Program-made: the position numbers and the translations under genes
Shown here: piece by piece, positions 50,613 through 60,292 of the stretch
Position numbering within the stretch: position 1 is the stretch's first letter
How the letters are laid out: each line of letters opens with the position of its first letter
Notes under the pieces: generated by a model
The model's input: only the letters and a program-made list of their open reading frames with translations
Told to the model about the DNA's origin: nothing
The model's database searches: none
Assembly: GCA_045576295.1 (NCBI GenBank)
Contig: JAZNGF010000055.1
Span: forward strand, 1-64,000
Length of the DNA: 64,000 nucleotides
Source: CAVALG01 sp045576295
Lineage (GTDB): Bacteria > Bacillota > Clostridia > Oscillospirales > Acutalibacteraceae
Reading direction: 5' to 3'

Positions 50613-51884
50613 TTGAAATATAGTGAATTAAACAAAGAACAATTAAAAAGTGAATATTTAAAGGTTAAGGCCGAATATGATTCTTGGTGCCAGCAAAACC
50701 TAAGCCTTGACATGGCGCGCGGCAAGCCGGGCCCCGATCAAATGGATGTTAGCACCGAAATGTTCAATATGGTAAGCCTTGATTTAGGGTTTAAAAACTT
50801 CACAGGTATTGATTGCCGTAACTACGGTGGTCTTGATGGGCTCATTGAGCTTAAAAATCTGTTTTCAGAGGTTTTGGGCGTTGAACCTGATTGCGTTATA
50901 GTTGGCGGCAACTCTTCGCTTAATATGATGTACGACACCATTGCCCAGGCTATGACTCACGGATTTGCAGGTGAAAAGCCTTGGCTTTTACAAGAAAAGG
51001 TGAAATTCATTTGCCCAGTGCCCGGGTATGATCGCCACTTTGCAATATGCCAGCACTTTGGCATTGAAATGGTAACAGTGCCGCTTCTGGAAGATGGCCC
51101 CGATATGGATATGGTTGAAAAATTAGTGGCAAATGAAAGCGTTAAGGGCATGTGGTGTGTTCCCAAATACTCTAACCCTGATGGAATTACCTATAGTGAT
51201 GAAGTGGTTAAGCGCATTGCAGCACTCCAGCCCGCTGCTAAAGATTTCAGAATTTTCTGGGATAATGCCTATGTTATTCACAATTTCCGCGAAGAAGATG
51301 CTGAGCTTCTTAACATATACGACGAGTGCGCAAAGTTAGGGCACGAGGATAATGTTATTATGTTTACATCAACCTCAAAAATCACCTTCCCCGGTGCCGG
51401 TGTTGCGGCCGAGGCTGCAAGCCCGAAAAACGTTGCAGAGCTTAAAGGAAGAATGCAGTACCAAACCATTGGCCCCGATAAGCTTAACCAGTTAAGGCAC
51501 GCGCGAATGTTCCCTGATCTTGATGCGCTTTTAGGTCATATGAAAAAGCATTCTGAAATTATTCGCCCGAAATTCGATGCAGTTTTAAACGAGCTAGATA
51601 AGCATTTGCTTAAGTTTGATATCGCAAGGTGGACAAAGCCGATTGGCGGTTACTTTATCAGTATGTTTGTAAAACCGGGCTGCGCAAAAAGAACGGTTGA
51701 ACTTTGCAAAAACGCAGGCCTTGTGTTAACCCCTGCGGGTGCAACCTACCCTTATGGTAACGACCCTGACGACAGTAATATAAGAATTGCACCATCGTAC
51801 CCACTTGTTAGCGATTTGGTTACAGCAACCGACCTGTTGTGCACCGCAATCAAACTTAGCACTTTAGAAGCTCTTTTAGCTTAA
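50613..51884 (+). CDS. Class I aminotransferase (type Ic aspartate aminotransferase-like)
   Basis: A 423-residue fold-type I PLP enzyme: LDMARGKPGPDQMD, GNSSLNMMYDT, CPVPGYDRHF, CVPKYSNPDG, FWDNAYVIHNF (PLP Asp and Tyr) and the lysine in TSTSKITFPGAG. The pattern follows the Corynebacterium AspT group of aspartate aminotransferases. That would make it the source of aspartate for the lysC-hom pathway encoded at 59068-61528. TTG 50613 is preferred as start because GGAGGAG lies seven bases upstream; the longer frame has no ribosome site. Confidence 0.85.
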   Translation: MKYSELNKEQLKSEYLKVKAEYDSWCQQNLSLDMARGKPGPDQMDVSTEMFNMVSLDLGFKNFTGIDCRNYGGLDGLIELKNLFSEVLGVEPDCVIVGGNSSLNMMYDTIAQAMTHGFAGEKPWLLQEKVKFICPVPGYDRHFAICQHFGIEMVTVPLLEDGPDMDMVEKLVANESVKGMWCVPKYSNPDGITYSDEVVKRIAALQPAAKDFRIFWDNAYVIHNFREEDAELLNIYDECAKLGHEDNVIMFTSTSKITFPGAGVAAEAASPKNVAELKGRMQYQTIGPDKLNQLRHARMFPDLDALLGHMKKHSEIIRPKFDAVLNELDKHLLKFDIARWTKPIGGYFISMFVKPGCAKRTVELCKNAGLVLTPAGATYPYGNDPDDSNIRIAPSYPLVSDLVTATDLLCTAIKLSTLEALLA

Positions 51885-51990
51885 TTTGAATCTAAATGTT
51901 AGGCACAGGATGTTGTGCCTTTAACATTGCAAAACGTGCCGAATTTTGTGGTTTTAATAAAAACGGTAGTGTTTGATTTCAAGTTTTTAT

Positions 51991-52019
51991 TGACTTATAA
52001 TAAAAATAATTATATAATT
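51991..52019 (+). promoter_or_regulatory. Promoter of secDF
   Basis: TTGACT (51991-51996), a 17-bp spacer and TATAAT (52014-52019). Confidence 0.75.
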
Positions 52020-52031
52020 TATTTTATCAGT

Positions 52032-52086
52032 TCTGTTTTGGGGATTTTATAACCCGAACAGATAGCAACGGTTTCAAAACCGTTGC
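52032..52086 (+). promoter_or_regulatory. Two-hairpin leader of secD
   Basis: TCTGTT pairs with AACAGA (about 52031-52062). Then GCAACGGTT (52065-52073), TCAA, AACCGTTGC (52078-52086) forms a perfect 9-bp stem without a T tail. It precedes the ribosome site by about 15 bases. Possibly an mRNA-stability or export-sensing element; no known riboswitch is recognised. Confidence 0.45.
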
Positions 52087-52114
52087 AGGAATTTGAAAAA
52101 CGGAGGTTTTTTTA

Positions 52115-53497
52115 ATGAAGCGTACCGGAAAACTGAAGTTCTTTATTGCGCTTATTTTGGTTGCAGCGTTTGTTTACACTGCGTTTTATGGAATAAGCAG
52201 CTACTTCGGTGATACACACAATGTGTACATAAAAGGTGCCGGCGATATCCGCTGGGGTATTGACATTAGGGGCGGCGTAGAGGCAGTGTTCTCACCTGAT
52301 GTTAAGGATGCTAAGATTACAGATAATGATATGGATGCCGCAAAAGAAATTATCGAAACCCGCCTTCTTAATCAAAACATTACAGATAGCGAGGTTTACA
52401 CCGACTACGATAATCATCAGGTTATTGTTCGTTTCCCTTGGCAGGAAGGGGAAGAGGAGTTTGATCCGGCTACAGCTGTTGCTGAACTTGGCGAAACTGC
52501 TCAGCTCAACTTCTACCTTGGAAGCGATAATTCAACCGAACCATTTATGAACGGCGGCGTTGTAACAAGCGCAACGGCAGGTTACAACGAAGAAAATGGT
52601 TATGTTGTTCAGCTGAAACTGAATTCTGAAGGTGCCGATGCTTTCGCAAATGCAACTGCGCAGGCTGCAAGCTCAGGCCAGAGCATTTCAATTTATATGG
52701 ATGAAGCCAACATCTCAACTGCAACCTGCAGCGAAGCTATTACAGGTGGCGAAGCAATCATCTTTGGCGACTTCACAAGCGAATCCGCTTCTGCGCTTGC
52801 CAGCAAGATCACTGCCGGTTCACTACCGTTTGCTTTAAGTGTTGATGATTCTAAGCTTCAGGTTATTTCGCCCACATTCGGTGAAAACGCCCTTAACGCA
52901 ATGCTTTGGGCGGGTATTATCGCTTTTGCGGTAATATGTGTTTTATTAATTGTTAGGTACCGTTTGTGCGGTGCTATCTCGTCAATTACATTGCTTGGCC
53001 AGGTAGCAGGTGTTATTGCTTGCGTTTCGGGCTTCTTTGGCGGTGTATCAAGCTACACCCTTACAATCCCCGGTATTGCAGGTATTATCCTTTCAATCGG
53101 TATCGGTGTGGATGCTAACGTTATTATTTGCGAGCGTATTCGTGAAGAATTCCGCAACGGCAAAACAATCGACGGCTCTATCGATGCAGGCTTCAAAAGG
53201 GCGTTCTCGGCCGTTGTTGACGGTAACATCACCAACCTTATTGTTGCAGTAATACTTATGGCTGCCTTTGGCACGCCCGATAGTATTCTTGCTAAATGCT
53301 TCAATTTTATAACAGCAGGCTTGTTCACCTCATCTATCACAGGTTCGGTATTCTCGTTCGGCTTCACATTGCTTGCCGGCGTTGTGTTCAACCTTGTAAT
53401 GGGCGTGTTTGTAAGCAGAGTAATGCTCAAGGGCGTTTCAAGCTTCAAATTCTTAAGGCGTGCATGGCTTTATGGAGGTGCTAAGAGAAATGACTAA
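52115..53497 (+). CDS. secD: Protein translocase subunit SecD
   Basis: 460 residues with six predicted membrane helices. It assists SecYEG export using proton-motive force. The first helix is at about 8-28, then the extracytoplasmic P1 region beginning WGIDIRGGVEAVF (DxxGG motif). The membrane bundle contains LSIGIGVDANVIICERIREE, the conserved RND-type segment. The P1 loop is compact, as in Gram-positives. No yajC is upstream. It overlaps secF by eight bases. Confidence 0.94.
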   Translation: MKRTGKLKFFIALILVAAFVYTAFYGISSYFGDTHNVYIKGAGDIRWGIDIRGGVEAVFSPDVKDAKITDNDMDAAKEIIETRLLNQNITDSEVYTDYDNHQVIVRFPWQEGEEEFDPATAVAELGETAQLNFYLGSDNSTEPFMNGGVVTSATAGYNEENGYVVQLKLNSEGADAFANATAQAASSGQSISIYMDEANISTATCSEAITGGEAIIFGDFTSESASALASKITAGSLPFALSVDDSKLQVISPTFGENALNAMLWAGIIAFAVICVLLIVRYRLCGAISSITLLGQVAGVIACVSGFFGGVSSYTLTIPGIAGIILSIGIGVDANVIICERIREEFRNGKTIDGSIDAGFKRAFSAVVDGNITNLIVAVILMAAFGTPDSILAKCFNFITAGLFTSSITGSVFSFGFTLLAGVVFNLVMGVFVSRVMLKGVSSFKFLRRAWLYGGAKRND

Positions 53498-54443
53498 GAA
53501 ATATCGCGAAATGAATGTTAATTTTTCGGGCATCCTTAACAAATGCCTAATTGCCTCGCTTGCTATTGTTTTAGTTGGTGTTATTTTGGCTATTGTTTTT
53601 GGCATCAACCTTGACATCAACTTCAGGGGCGGATCAAGATTCACCTATTCATACACAGGCGAACTTAAAACAGCCGATGCAAAAGATATTATTGAAGAAA
53701 CAATTGATCAAAAGGTTTCTGTTAGTGAAAGTAAAGACCTTTCGGGGGAAACCACCTACCTTGTTGTAACATTGTCTTCTAACAAAGCGCTTTCAACCGA
53801 ACAGCAGACTGAAATGCTTAAGGTTCTTCAAGAAAAGTTTGCTGATAACAAGGTTGAACTTGGCGACGCTAACACTGTTAACCCAACCATTGCAGGCAGC
53901 TTCTTTGCTAAAAGTATAGCGGCTGTTGTGCTTGCAGGTGTTTTAGTTATTGTTTACATGGGCATCCGCTTCCGTAAAATCGGCGGTGTTTCGGCCGGTG
54001 TAATGGTGTTCTTTGCGCTTGTTCACGACGTTGTTGTTGCTTTCTTGTGCACAGCAGCTTTCCGTTTACAGATAGATGCTAACTTTATAGCGGTTGTTTT
54101 AACAATCCTTGGTTATTCGCTTAACAATACAATCGTTGTTTACGACCGCGTTCGTGAAAACAGAAAGTTATACCCCAGTATATCAGTTAGAGAAAATGTT
54201 AACAAGAGTATCAACCAAACATTCTCAAGGTCTGTTCTTACAACTGTAACAACAATCCTTGCTGTTATTGTAATACTTATAGTTTCAGAACTTAACGGTA
54301 TTACTTCACTTCGCACATTTGTTATTCCTATGATTTTTGGCTTGATTTCTGGCTTCTATTCTTCAGCCTTCCTTGCAGGTCCGCTGTGGGTTCGTTGGGT
54401 TGAGTTTAGCGAGAAACACAAAAAAGTTGGTAAAAATCGTTAG
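53490..54443 (+). CDS. secF: Protein translocase subunit SecF
   Basis: 317 residues from ATG 53490, 11 bases after GGAGG inside the secD end. Features are one helix, the GINLDINFRGGS motif, a short extracytoplasmic loop, and five further helices with LTILGYSLNNTIVVYDRVREN and INQTFSRSVLTTVTT. It pairs with SecD. The longer upstream frame (from 53460) is less likely. Confidence 0.94.
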   Translation: MTKKYREMNVNFSGILNKCLIASLAIVLVGVILAIVFGINLDINFRGGSRFTYSYTGELKTADAKDIIEETIDQKVSVSESKDLSGETTYLVVTLSSNKALSTEQQTEMLKVLQEKFADNKVELGDANTVNPTIAGSFFAKSIAAVVLAGVLVIVYMGIRFRKIGGVSAGVMVFFALVHDVVVAFLCTAAFRLQIDANFIAVVLTILGYSLNNTIVVYDRVRENRKLYPSISVRENVNKSINQTFSRSVLTTVTTILAVIVILIVSELNGITSLRTFVIPMIFGLISGFYSSAFLAGPLWVRWVEFSEKHKKVGKNR

Positions 54444-54487
54444 TTTAAGTATCTTTTAAAAACTAATCGTATTATTTTAAATTTATT

Positions 54488-54527
54488 AAACCAATCCTGT
54501 TGAAAACGGGGTTGGTTTATTGTTTGT
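54488..54527 (+). terminator. Terminator of secDF
   Basis: AAACCAATCC, an imperfect middle with a GAAA loop, and GGTTGGTTT, followed by ATTGTTTGTTG. Confidence 0.7.
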
Positions 54528-54619
54528 TGTAAAATGATATTGTTTTTTGTAAATATTAACAGCGCAAACATTTGCAATTAAATATGCGCAAAATTACAAT
54601 GTTAATTCCTCGTTTTGTG

Positions 54620-54628
54620 TGATATAAT
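54620..54628 (+). promoter_or_regulatory. Extended -10 promoter of the dockerin protein gene
   Basis: TGATATAAT, a TGn extended -10, with no clear -35. The rest of 54444-54769 holds only the secDF terminator and AT-rich leader. Confidence 0.5.
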
Positions 54629-54769
54629 TACATTGCAATTGTTTATTCTTTATAAAAATGGGGGATATGTTGGTAATTTTGCGGTTGATTTATATACAAG
54701 AATAAACAAATTACATATTTGTCAATTATCAGCATTGCTGATTTTGAATATTTCAAAGGAGGAAAACAT

Positions 54770-57700
54770 ATGAAAGCAAAAAACCTTAAGCGCATATTAA
54801 GCCTTTGCTTATGTGCCGCACTGCTCGTTTCTATGTTTACAGTTTCGTTCACTGCATCTGCAACTGTAACAGAAAACGGCGACTCCACTCTTTATGAGTG
54901 GGATTTCACCGACACAGCAAACGGTGAAGAATATCTCTCTGAGATGCTTAATGCTTCAACTCTTCTCAGTGCTGAAGCAAACGATCCATGCACATCACTT
55001 CATACATATAATGAAGAACTCGGTGCTTATGAAGCAGGCGTTGATGATACACTCGCTTCTAAATCAGCACTCCGTGGTGCACTTATTAACTCTCCTGATG
55101 GTATGGTTGGTAAATCATTCAACCTTAGTGGTGGTAGCTTATATGCAGCTGCTTCTCAGCAGTCATTCCCCAAGGTAATATTTGCATCAGATGAATGTGG
55201 TTTCTTTGCAATTTCACCACAGTTCAAAAACGGCATTTTCTTCTATTCGGTTTACTACTACACATATAAATTCAACACAGATGGCTCTATTAGCAATGTA
55301 ATTGCTACACCTACAGCAAACTCGGGTACCCATCGTTTACTAATGGACTATGTTAACGGTGATCCTACTGAGGTAACCGGAGATGCACAGAGTGTTATCA
55401 CTGACCTTACAGGTAAAGCGCTTAACCATAACACTGCTGCTATAAATGCTGTTACATGGAACTACGATGTTCAAGTAGACGATGACTTTAACATCAGCAT
55501 TGTTTTAACAGCTAACTATCTTGATGACAGCTTTGATTATGAATTCACAAGTACAACACTTGAATACAACCTTGAGTCATTATTAGCTAACTCAGGTATG
55601 GCATCAAAACTTTCAGGTTACACACATACAAAGTTTATGCCTAACTTCGGTTATTGCACATACTATTCTTCCAGCGCTGCAGGCGCAGCTGATGTTGATA
55701 ACAAAGCAACACAGATTTATGCTATGAACGCTGAATATGTTGACGCAGGCGACCTTTGCTTCCACGAAACAACTGAACTCCAGGGCGTTAAAGAAGCAAC
55801 CTGTACAGAAGCTGGTTACACCGGTGACTATGTATGTACAAACTGCGAAGTTGTTGTTGTTGCAGGTAAAGATGTAGCAGCTCTCGGCCACAGATGGATT
55901 GAAAGCGAACGCGTTGATGCAACCATCGAAGAAGCTGGTTACTACATCAACAAGTGCTCACGTTGTGAAATTACTGAAACTTTCGTTTTAGATAAGCTCA
56001 CTCCTTATACTGTTACCTTCTACGCAGAAGACGGTAGTGTTCACGATCAGCAAACAGTTGGTGAAGGCTTAAATGCTACACAGCCTGATGCTCCTACTTC
56101 AGCTGTAGGCAACACCTTCATTGGTTGGGATACTGTATTTACAAACGTAAGATCTGACTTAGATGTTTACCCTGTATTCCTCGACGAAACAGAGCAGATC
56201 ACAACCTACACATTCGATTTCAGCCCCAGTGCTACTCCTAAGGAAGACTTTGTTAAGTTAAACTACTTCACAAAGCTTTCAACAATGACCGACGCTTGCT
56301 ATGATGAAGAAAAGGGTGCAGCTGTTATTCCGTGGAACGGAAGCAACAGGGCAATGTTATTAAATACTCCTGTTGATGCAGTTGCAACATCTATGACATT
56401 AACCGGCTCATCACCCGACGCTAACGGCAACAACAGTAACTACCCCGGTGTTATTTTCGCAGAAGACGACATGGGTGTATATGCTTACAAGTTCCGTTTC
56501 ATTAACAACGCATTCTTCCGTGATGTTTTCTATATGTCATACAATGCAACCAAAACCGGTTTTGCAAGCTCAACACGTATTCATCACAAAGATTTCACAC
56601 AGACCCAGATCGTAAGTGTTAACGGCGAAGAAATCACTCCTACAACATCTTTCAAAACTGCAACAGGCGGTGCATATACACATACCGCTGATGACAGCAA
56701 GTTCTACAACTTCACATTTGATGTTGCAATCGAAGAAGATGGCGCACACATCATCACAACAATTGATTATGATAACGGCGCAGGTATAAGCTACACATTC
56801 GGTTACGAAGAAGAAGTTTACAACCTTGAATACTTTATCGAAAACGCAGAAAACCTTTACAACGCTGATTTTGCAACAAACTTAAATAACGGCAAAAACA
56901 CTCACACAGGCTTTAAGTATGCGTTTGGTATTTTCCAATCAAAGGTTGGCGATCGTACTGCTGATATGGTAGGCGACTGTTACATTAATTATGTTGAAGC
57001 TGATTACGAGCTTCCCTCAATGGAAGACTGTATCCACGACGAACGTAGCTACATCATTGAAGGCTATGTTGCTCCCGGATGCGAAAGCGAAGGCTATTCA
57101 GGTAACATTATTTGCGGTTACTGTGGTGAAGAAGTTAACGTAGGTGAAACACTTGCTCCTATCGGACACAGCTATGTAGTTGTTGATTCTAAGCCTGCTA
57201 CAAACGCAGAAGAAGGTTACAAAGATTATGAATGTACAAACTGTGCTGATACATACACAGTTACAATCCCCAGAATCGAAGGCTTTGTTGAAACATACAC
57301 CTATGCTTGGGACTTCACAGATGTAGATAATTCTGCAGAAACAATCGCAGACTTCCGCGCTGCCGACGATACATTCAGCTGGTGGCGTAACACATGGACC
57401 GACGAAAACTACGACGGTATCCATGATGAAACTCAATACGAATACGGCCATTATTATGATGAGTCAAACAAAGCTTATGTTGTTAAAATTCCTAACAGCA
57501 ACATGATTACTGTATCGCTCTTAGAGCGCCCGGCAGATGCCGACGGTCAGTATCTCCCGTCAACTCTTGTTGCAAGCGGTAAAACTCTTGATGCAAACGC
57601 AAACAACGGTCACAACAACTTTGGTGTTCTTGTTGGTCGCGATGAAAACGGTATTTACTACTATCGTGTTTATGTTGACACCACAAGAACCATTCGCCGT

Positions 57701-58930
57701 GAATTAATGTACGTTCAGTACCTCTATTACGGTGGTAACTGGTATGGTGTTCACTCACCGATAACTGAAACCGCTAATTGCGCAAACATGGTTAAGCTTT
57801 GCAGCAATATCGACGTTAACAGATCAACAGAAGAAACAGTAGCTGCATACCTTGAAGGTCAAGCACTTACCGACGCTGTTGATGATGTATTAGCACAGTT
57901 CCCGGTAGTTGTTAAAGATATGAGCGCATTCACATATACATATCATGCAACAGTTGATAACAATGTTGTTGACGTTTACTGCGTGATCGAGTATAACGAT
58001 GGTGCAAACAGCTACAAGTGGACAACATTAACAGAAAGCTATGATATGGCTAACCTGCCTGCAGCAGCTGCTGAAGATGTTCAGTTCGCTAACTACAACA
58101 ACCTCGGACATAGCGCAATCCAAGCTGATTTCGGTTTCTTAGCTACACCGAGTGCTTCAGGCGCTGCTTACAACTGCGGTGTATATGGCGTTACAGCTGA
58201 ATACACAAGAATTGTTGAATCAATCTGCGCTCATGATGGCACAACAACAAAAACAGGCGAAAAGGCTGCAACCTGTACTGAAGACGGTTACACCGGCGAC
58301 ACAGTTTGCGACCTCTGCCAGAGAACACTTGTTAAGGGTGAAAAGATTGATATGTTAGGCCACACTGCAGCCGGTGAAGGCGTTGTTACAGCTCCTACCT
58401 GTGAAGCAGAAGGCTACACAACATATCATTGCTCAACCTGTGACACCGATTACACTGCAGATGAAGTTGCAGCTCTCGGCCACGACTACAAGGTTGAAAC
58501 TGTTGCAGCAACCTGTACAGCAAAGGGTAGCGAAACAACTACATGTTCACGTTGCGATTACAGCTCGGTTGTTGAACTCGATATGATTCCTCACACCGAA
58601 AGTGACTGGGTTGTTGATAAAGAAGCAACCGAAACCGAAGATGGTTCTAAGCACACTGCTTGTACCGTTTGCGGAACAACAATCAAAACAGAAACAATTC
58701 CTGCACTCGGCAGTGCGCCTGACTATGTTTTAGGTGATGCTAATGGCGACGGCAAAACAACAATTCTTGATGCTATTGCTGTTGCAAGATACACTTCAAA
58801 CCTTGTTTCACTTGGTGATACTGCTTTAACCGCAGCTAATGTTAACGGCGATGCTAAAACAACAATTCTTGATGCTGTTATCATCGCAAAATACACATCT
58901 AAGGTTATTGATAAATTCCCGATTGAATAA
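54770..58930 (+). CDS. Large secreted dockerin protein with three repeated modules and CxxC units
   Basis: A 1386-residue exported protein; ATG 54770 follows AAAGGAGG. The signal peptide ends near ASATV (about residue 33). Three similar modules of 270-310 residues begin YEWDFTDTANGEE (about 41), YTFDFSPSATPKEDF (about 480) and YAWDFTDVDNSAETI (about 845). Between them are zinc-ribbon-like units (CTNCE, CSRCE, CGYCGEE, CTNCAD), and four more lie after the third module. An InlB-type B repeat (TVTFYAEDGSVHDQQTV, about 413-470) follows the first module. The C-terminus is a type I dockerin: DANGDGKTTILDAIAVARYT and NVNGDAKTTILDAVIIAKYT. It would dock onto a cohesin scaffold. No catalytic family is recognised in the modules. 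Confidence 0.85.
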   Translation: MKAKNLKRILSLCLCAALLVSMFTVSFTASATVTENGDSTLYEWDFTDTANGEEYLSEMLNASTLLSAEANDPCTSLHTYNEELGAYEAGVDDTLASKSALRGALINSPDGMVGKSFNLSGGSLYAAASQQSFPKVIFASDECGFFAISPQFKNGIFFYSVYYYTYKFNTDGSISNVIATPTANSGTHRLLMDYVNGDPTEVTGDAQSVITDLTGKALNHNTAAINAVTWNYDVQVDDDFNISIVLTANYLDDSFDYEFTSTTLEYNLESLLANSGMASKLSGYTHTKFMPNFGYCTYYSSSAAGAADVDNKATQIYAMNAEYVDAGDLCFHETTELQGVKEATCTEAGYTGDYVCTNCEVVVVAGKDVAALGHRWIESERVDATIEEAGYYINKCSRCEITETFVLDKLTPYTVTFYAEDGSVHDQQTVGEGLNATQPDAPTSAVGNTFIGWDTVFTNVRSDLDVYPVFLDETEQITTYTFDFSPSATPKEDFVKLNYFTKLSTMTDACYDEEKGAAVIPWNGSNRAMLLNTPVDAVATSMTLTGSSPDANGNNSNYPGVIFAEDDMGVYAYKFRFINNAFFRDVFYMSYNATKTGFASSTRIHHKDFTQTQIVSVNGEEITPTTSFKTATGGAYTHTADDSKFYNFTFDVAIEEDGAHIITTIDYDNGAGISYTFGYEEEVYNLEYFIENAENLYNADFATNLNNGKNTHTGFKYAFGIFQSKVGDRTADMVGDCYINYVEADYELPSMEDCIHDERSYIIEGYVAPGCESEGYSGNIICGYCGEEVNVGETLAPIGHSYVVVDSKPATNAEEGYKDYECTNCADTYTVTIPRIEGFVETYTYAWDFTDVDNSAETIADFRAADDTFSWWRNTWTDENYDGIHDETQYEYGHYYDESNKAYVVKIPNSNMITVSLLERPADADGQYLPSTLVASGKTLDANANNGHNNFGVLVGRDENGIYYYRVYVDTTRTIRRELMYVQYLYYGGNWYGVHSPITETANCANMVKLCSNIDVNRSTEETVAAYLEGQALTDAVDDVLAQFPVVVKDMSAFTYTYHATVDNNVVDVYCVIEYNDGANSYKWTTLTESYDMANLPAAAAEDVQFANYNNLGHSAIQADFGFLATPSASGAAYNCGVYGVTAEYTRIVESICAHDGTTTKTGEKAATCTEDGYTGDTVCDLCQRTLVKGEKIDMLGHTAAGEGVVTAPTCEAEGYTTYHCSTCDTDYTADEVAALGHDYKVETVAATCTAKGSETTTCSRCDYSSVVELDMIPHTESDWVVDKEATETEDGSKHTACTVCGTTIKTETIPALGSAPDYVLGDANGDGKTTILDAIAVARYTSNLVSLGDTALTAANVNGDAKTTILDAVIIAKYTSKVIDKFPIE

Positions 58931-58970
58931 TAAGGGTTTTGCAGATTTATAGTAATTAAGCTATAATTTT

Positions 58971-59006
58971 CACCCCTACGCAGTTTTCTGCGTAGGGGTG
59001 ATTTAT
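58971..59006 (+). terminator. Terminator of the dockerin protein gene
   Basis: CACCCCTACGCAG, TTTT, CTGCGTAGGGGTG (perfect 13 bp), then ATTTAT. Confidence 0.88.
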
Positions 59007-59017
59007 CGCACATAAAT

Positions 59018-59047
59018 AGCCCGAGCAGATTGTATTCTGCTCGGGCT
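59018..59047 (-). terminator. Terminator of the hom-lysC operon
   Basis: AGCCCGAGCAGA and TCTGCTCGGGCT (perfect 12 bp) with a six-base loop, 20 bases past the lysC stop on the minus strand. It may work both ways. Confidence 0.85.
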
Positions 59048-59067
59048 TAATTTGTTGCTATTGATAA

Positions 59068-60276
59068 TTAATCAAAGAACTTGTTGTGAATAGCAGCAAC
59101 AGCTCTTTCACTTTCATCGGCCTTAATTAAAACTGAAACCTTGATTTCACTGGTTGAAATCATCTGAATGTTAATGCCAGCTTCAAACAGTGCTTCGAAC
59201 ATTTTAGCTGCAACGCCGGGGTGCGATTCCATTCCTGCACCAACTATGGAAACCTTTGAAACATCCTCATCGTAAACAAGCTTTTGGAAGGGTGTTGAAT
59301 CTTTAATTTCATTAATTGCTTTAACAGCTTCTTCTATCTGTTCTTTAGCAGTTGTAAAAGTAATATCCTTTGTTCCATCGCGGCCAACCGATTGAAGAAT
59401 AAGGTCGAGGTTGATGTTCTTCTTCGAGATTTGGTTAACAACCTTGAATGCAACGCCTGGGCTGTCTTCAAGTCCTATAATACTAAATTTTGCAACGTTA
59501 TTGTCTTTTGCGACACCTCTAATAAGCATTTTTTCCACGTCTGCTACCTCCTTAACAATAGTTCCGGGGACTCTTTCAAGGCTTGAAAGAACCTCGAGTT
59601 CAACATTATATTTTTTAGCCATTTCAACCGAACGGTTATTAAGCACCTGTGCACCGAGAGTTGCAAGTTCTAACATTTCATCGTATGTTATTTCATTCAT
59701 CTTTCGTGCGGTTTTAACAAGTCTTGGGTCGGTGGTGTAAACACCGGTAACATCGGTGTAAATCTGGCAAAGATCAGCCTTCATTGCTGCTGCAATTGCA
59801 ACGGCACTTGTGTCGGAACCGCCGCGGCCTAAGGTTGTAAGGTCATCATAACGGTTGATCCCCTGGAAGCCTGCTACGATTACAATTTTATTCTTTTCAA
59901 TTTCGTTAAATAACCTTTCGGTATCAACTTTTTTGATTCTTGCTCTTGTATGGTTGCTATCGGTGTGGAATCCTGCCTGCCAACCAAGAAGTGATATAGC
60001 AGGGTAACCCAGCTTTTCAATAGCCATTGCTAAAAGTGAAATTGATATTTGTTCACCTGAAGCTAAAAGCATATCCATTTCACGTTTTGAGCCGCCATTT
60101 GGGTCGATTTCTTTGGCCTTCGCAAGAAGGTCGTCGGTTGTGTCGCCCTGTGCTGATACAACAACTACTACGCTGTTGCCTTTTTTATAATCATCAATAA
60201 TAATATTGGCAACGTTGAATAATCTTTCTGTATTAGCAACCGATGAGCCGCCAAATTTTTTTACTATTAAACTCAT
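59068..60276 (-). CDS. lysC: Aspartate kinase
   Basis: 402 residues. Phosphorylates aspartate, the first step toward lysine, threonine and methionine. The N-terminal kinase domain starts VKKFGGSSVANTERL and has LGRGGSDTSAVAIAAAM and YTDVTGVYTTDPRLV. Two C-terminal ACT domains follow (about 265-400; VSIVGAGMESHPGVAAKMFE), the site of feedback control. It is monofunctional, not fused to Hom. Third gene of a leftward operon after an ACT protein and hom, with 16 bp between stop and start. Confidence 0.95.
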   Translation of the reverse strand: MSLIVKKFGGSSVANTERLFNVANIIIDDYKKGNSVVVVVSAQGDTTDDLLAKAKEIDPNGGSKREMDMLLASGEQISISLLAMAIEKLGYPAISLLGWQAGFHTDSNHTRARIKKVDTERLFNEIEKNKIVIVAGFQGINRYDDLTTLGRGGSDTSAVAIAAAMKADLCQIYTDVTGVYTTDPRLVKTARKMNEITYDEMLELATLGAQVLNNRSVEMAKKYNVELEVLSSLERVPGTIVKEVADVEKMLIRGVAKDNNVAKFSIIGLEDSPGVAFKVVNQISKKNINLDLILQSVGRDGTKDITFTTAKEQIEEAVKAINEIKDSTPFQKLVYDEDVSKVSIVGAGMESHPGVAAKMFEALFEAGINIQMISTSEIKVSVLIKADESERAVAAIHNKFFD

Positions 60277-60292
60277 TTAAAAACCTCCAAAC

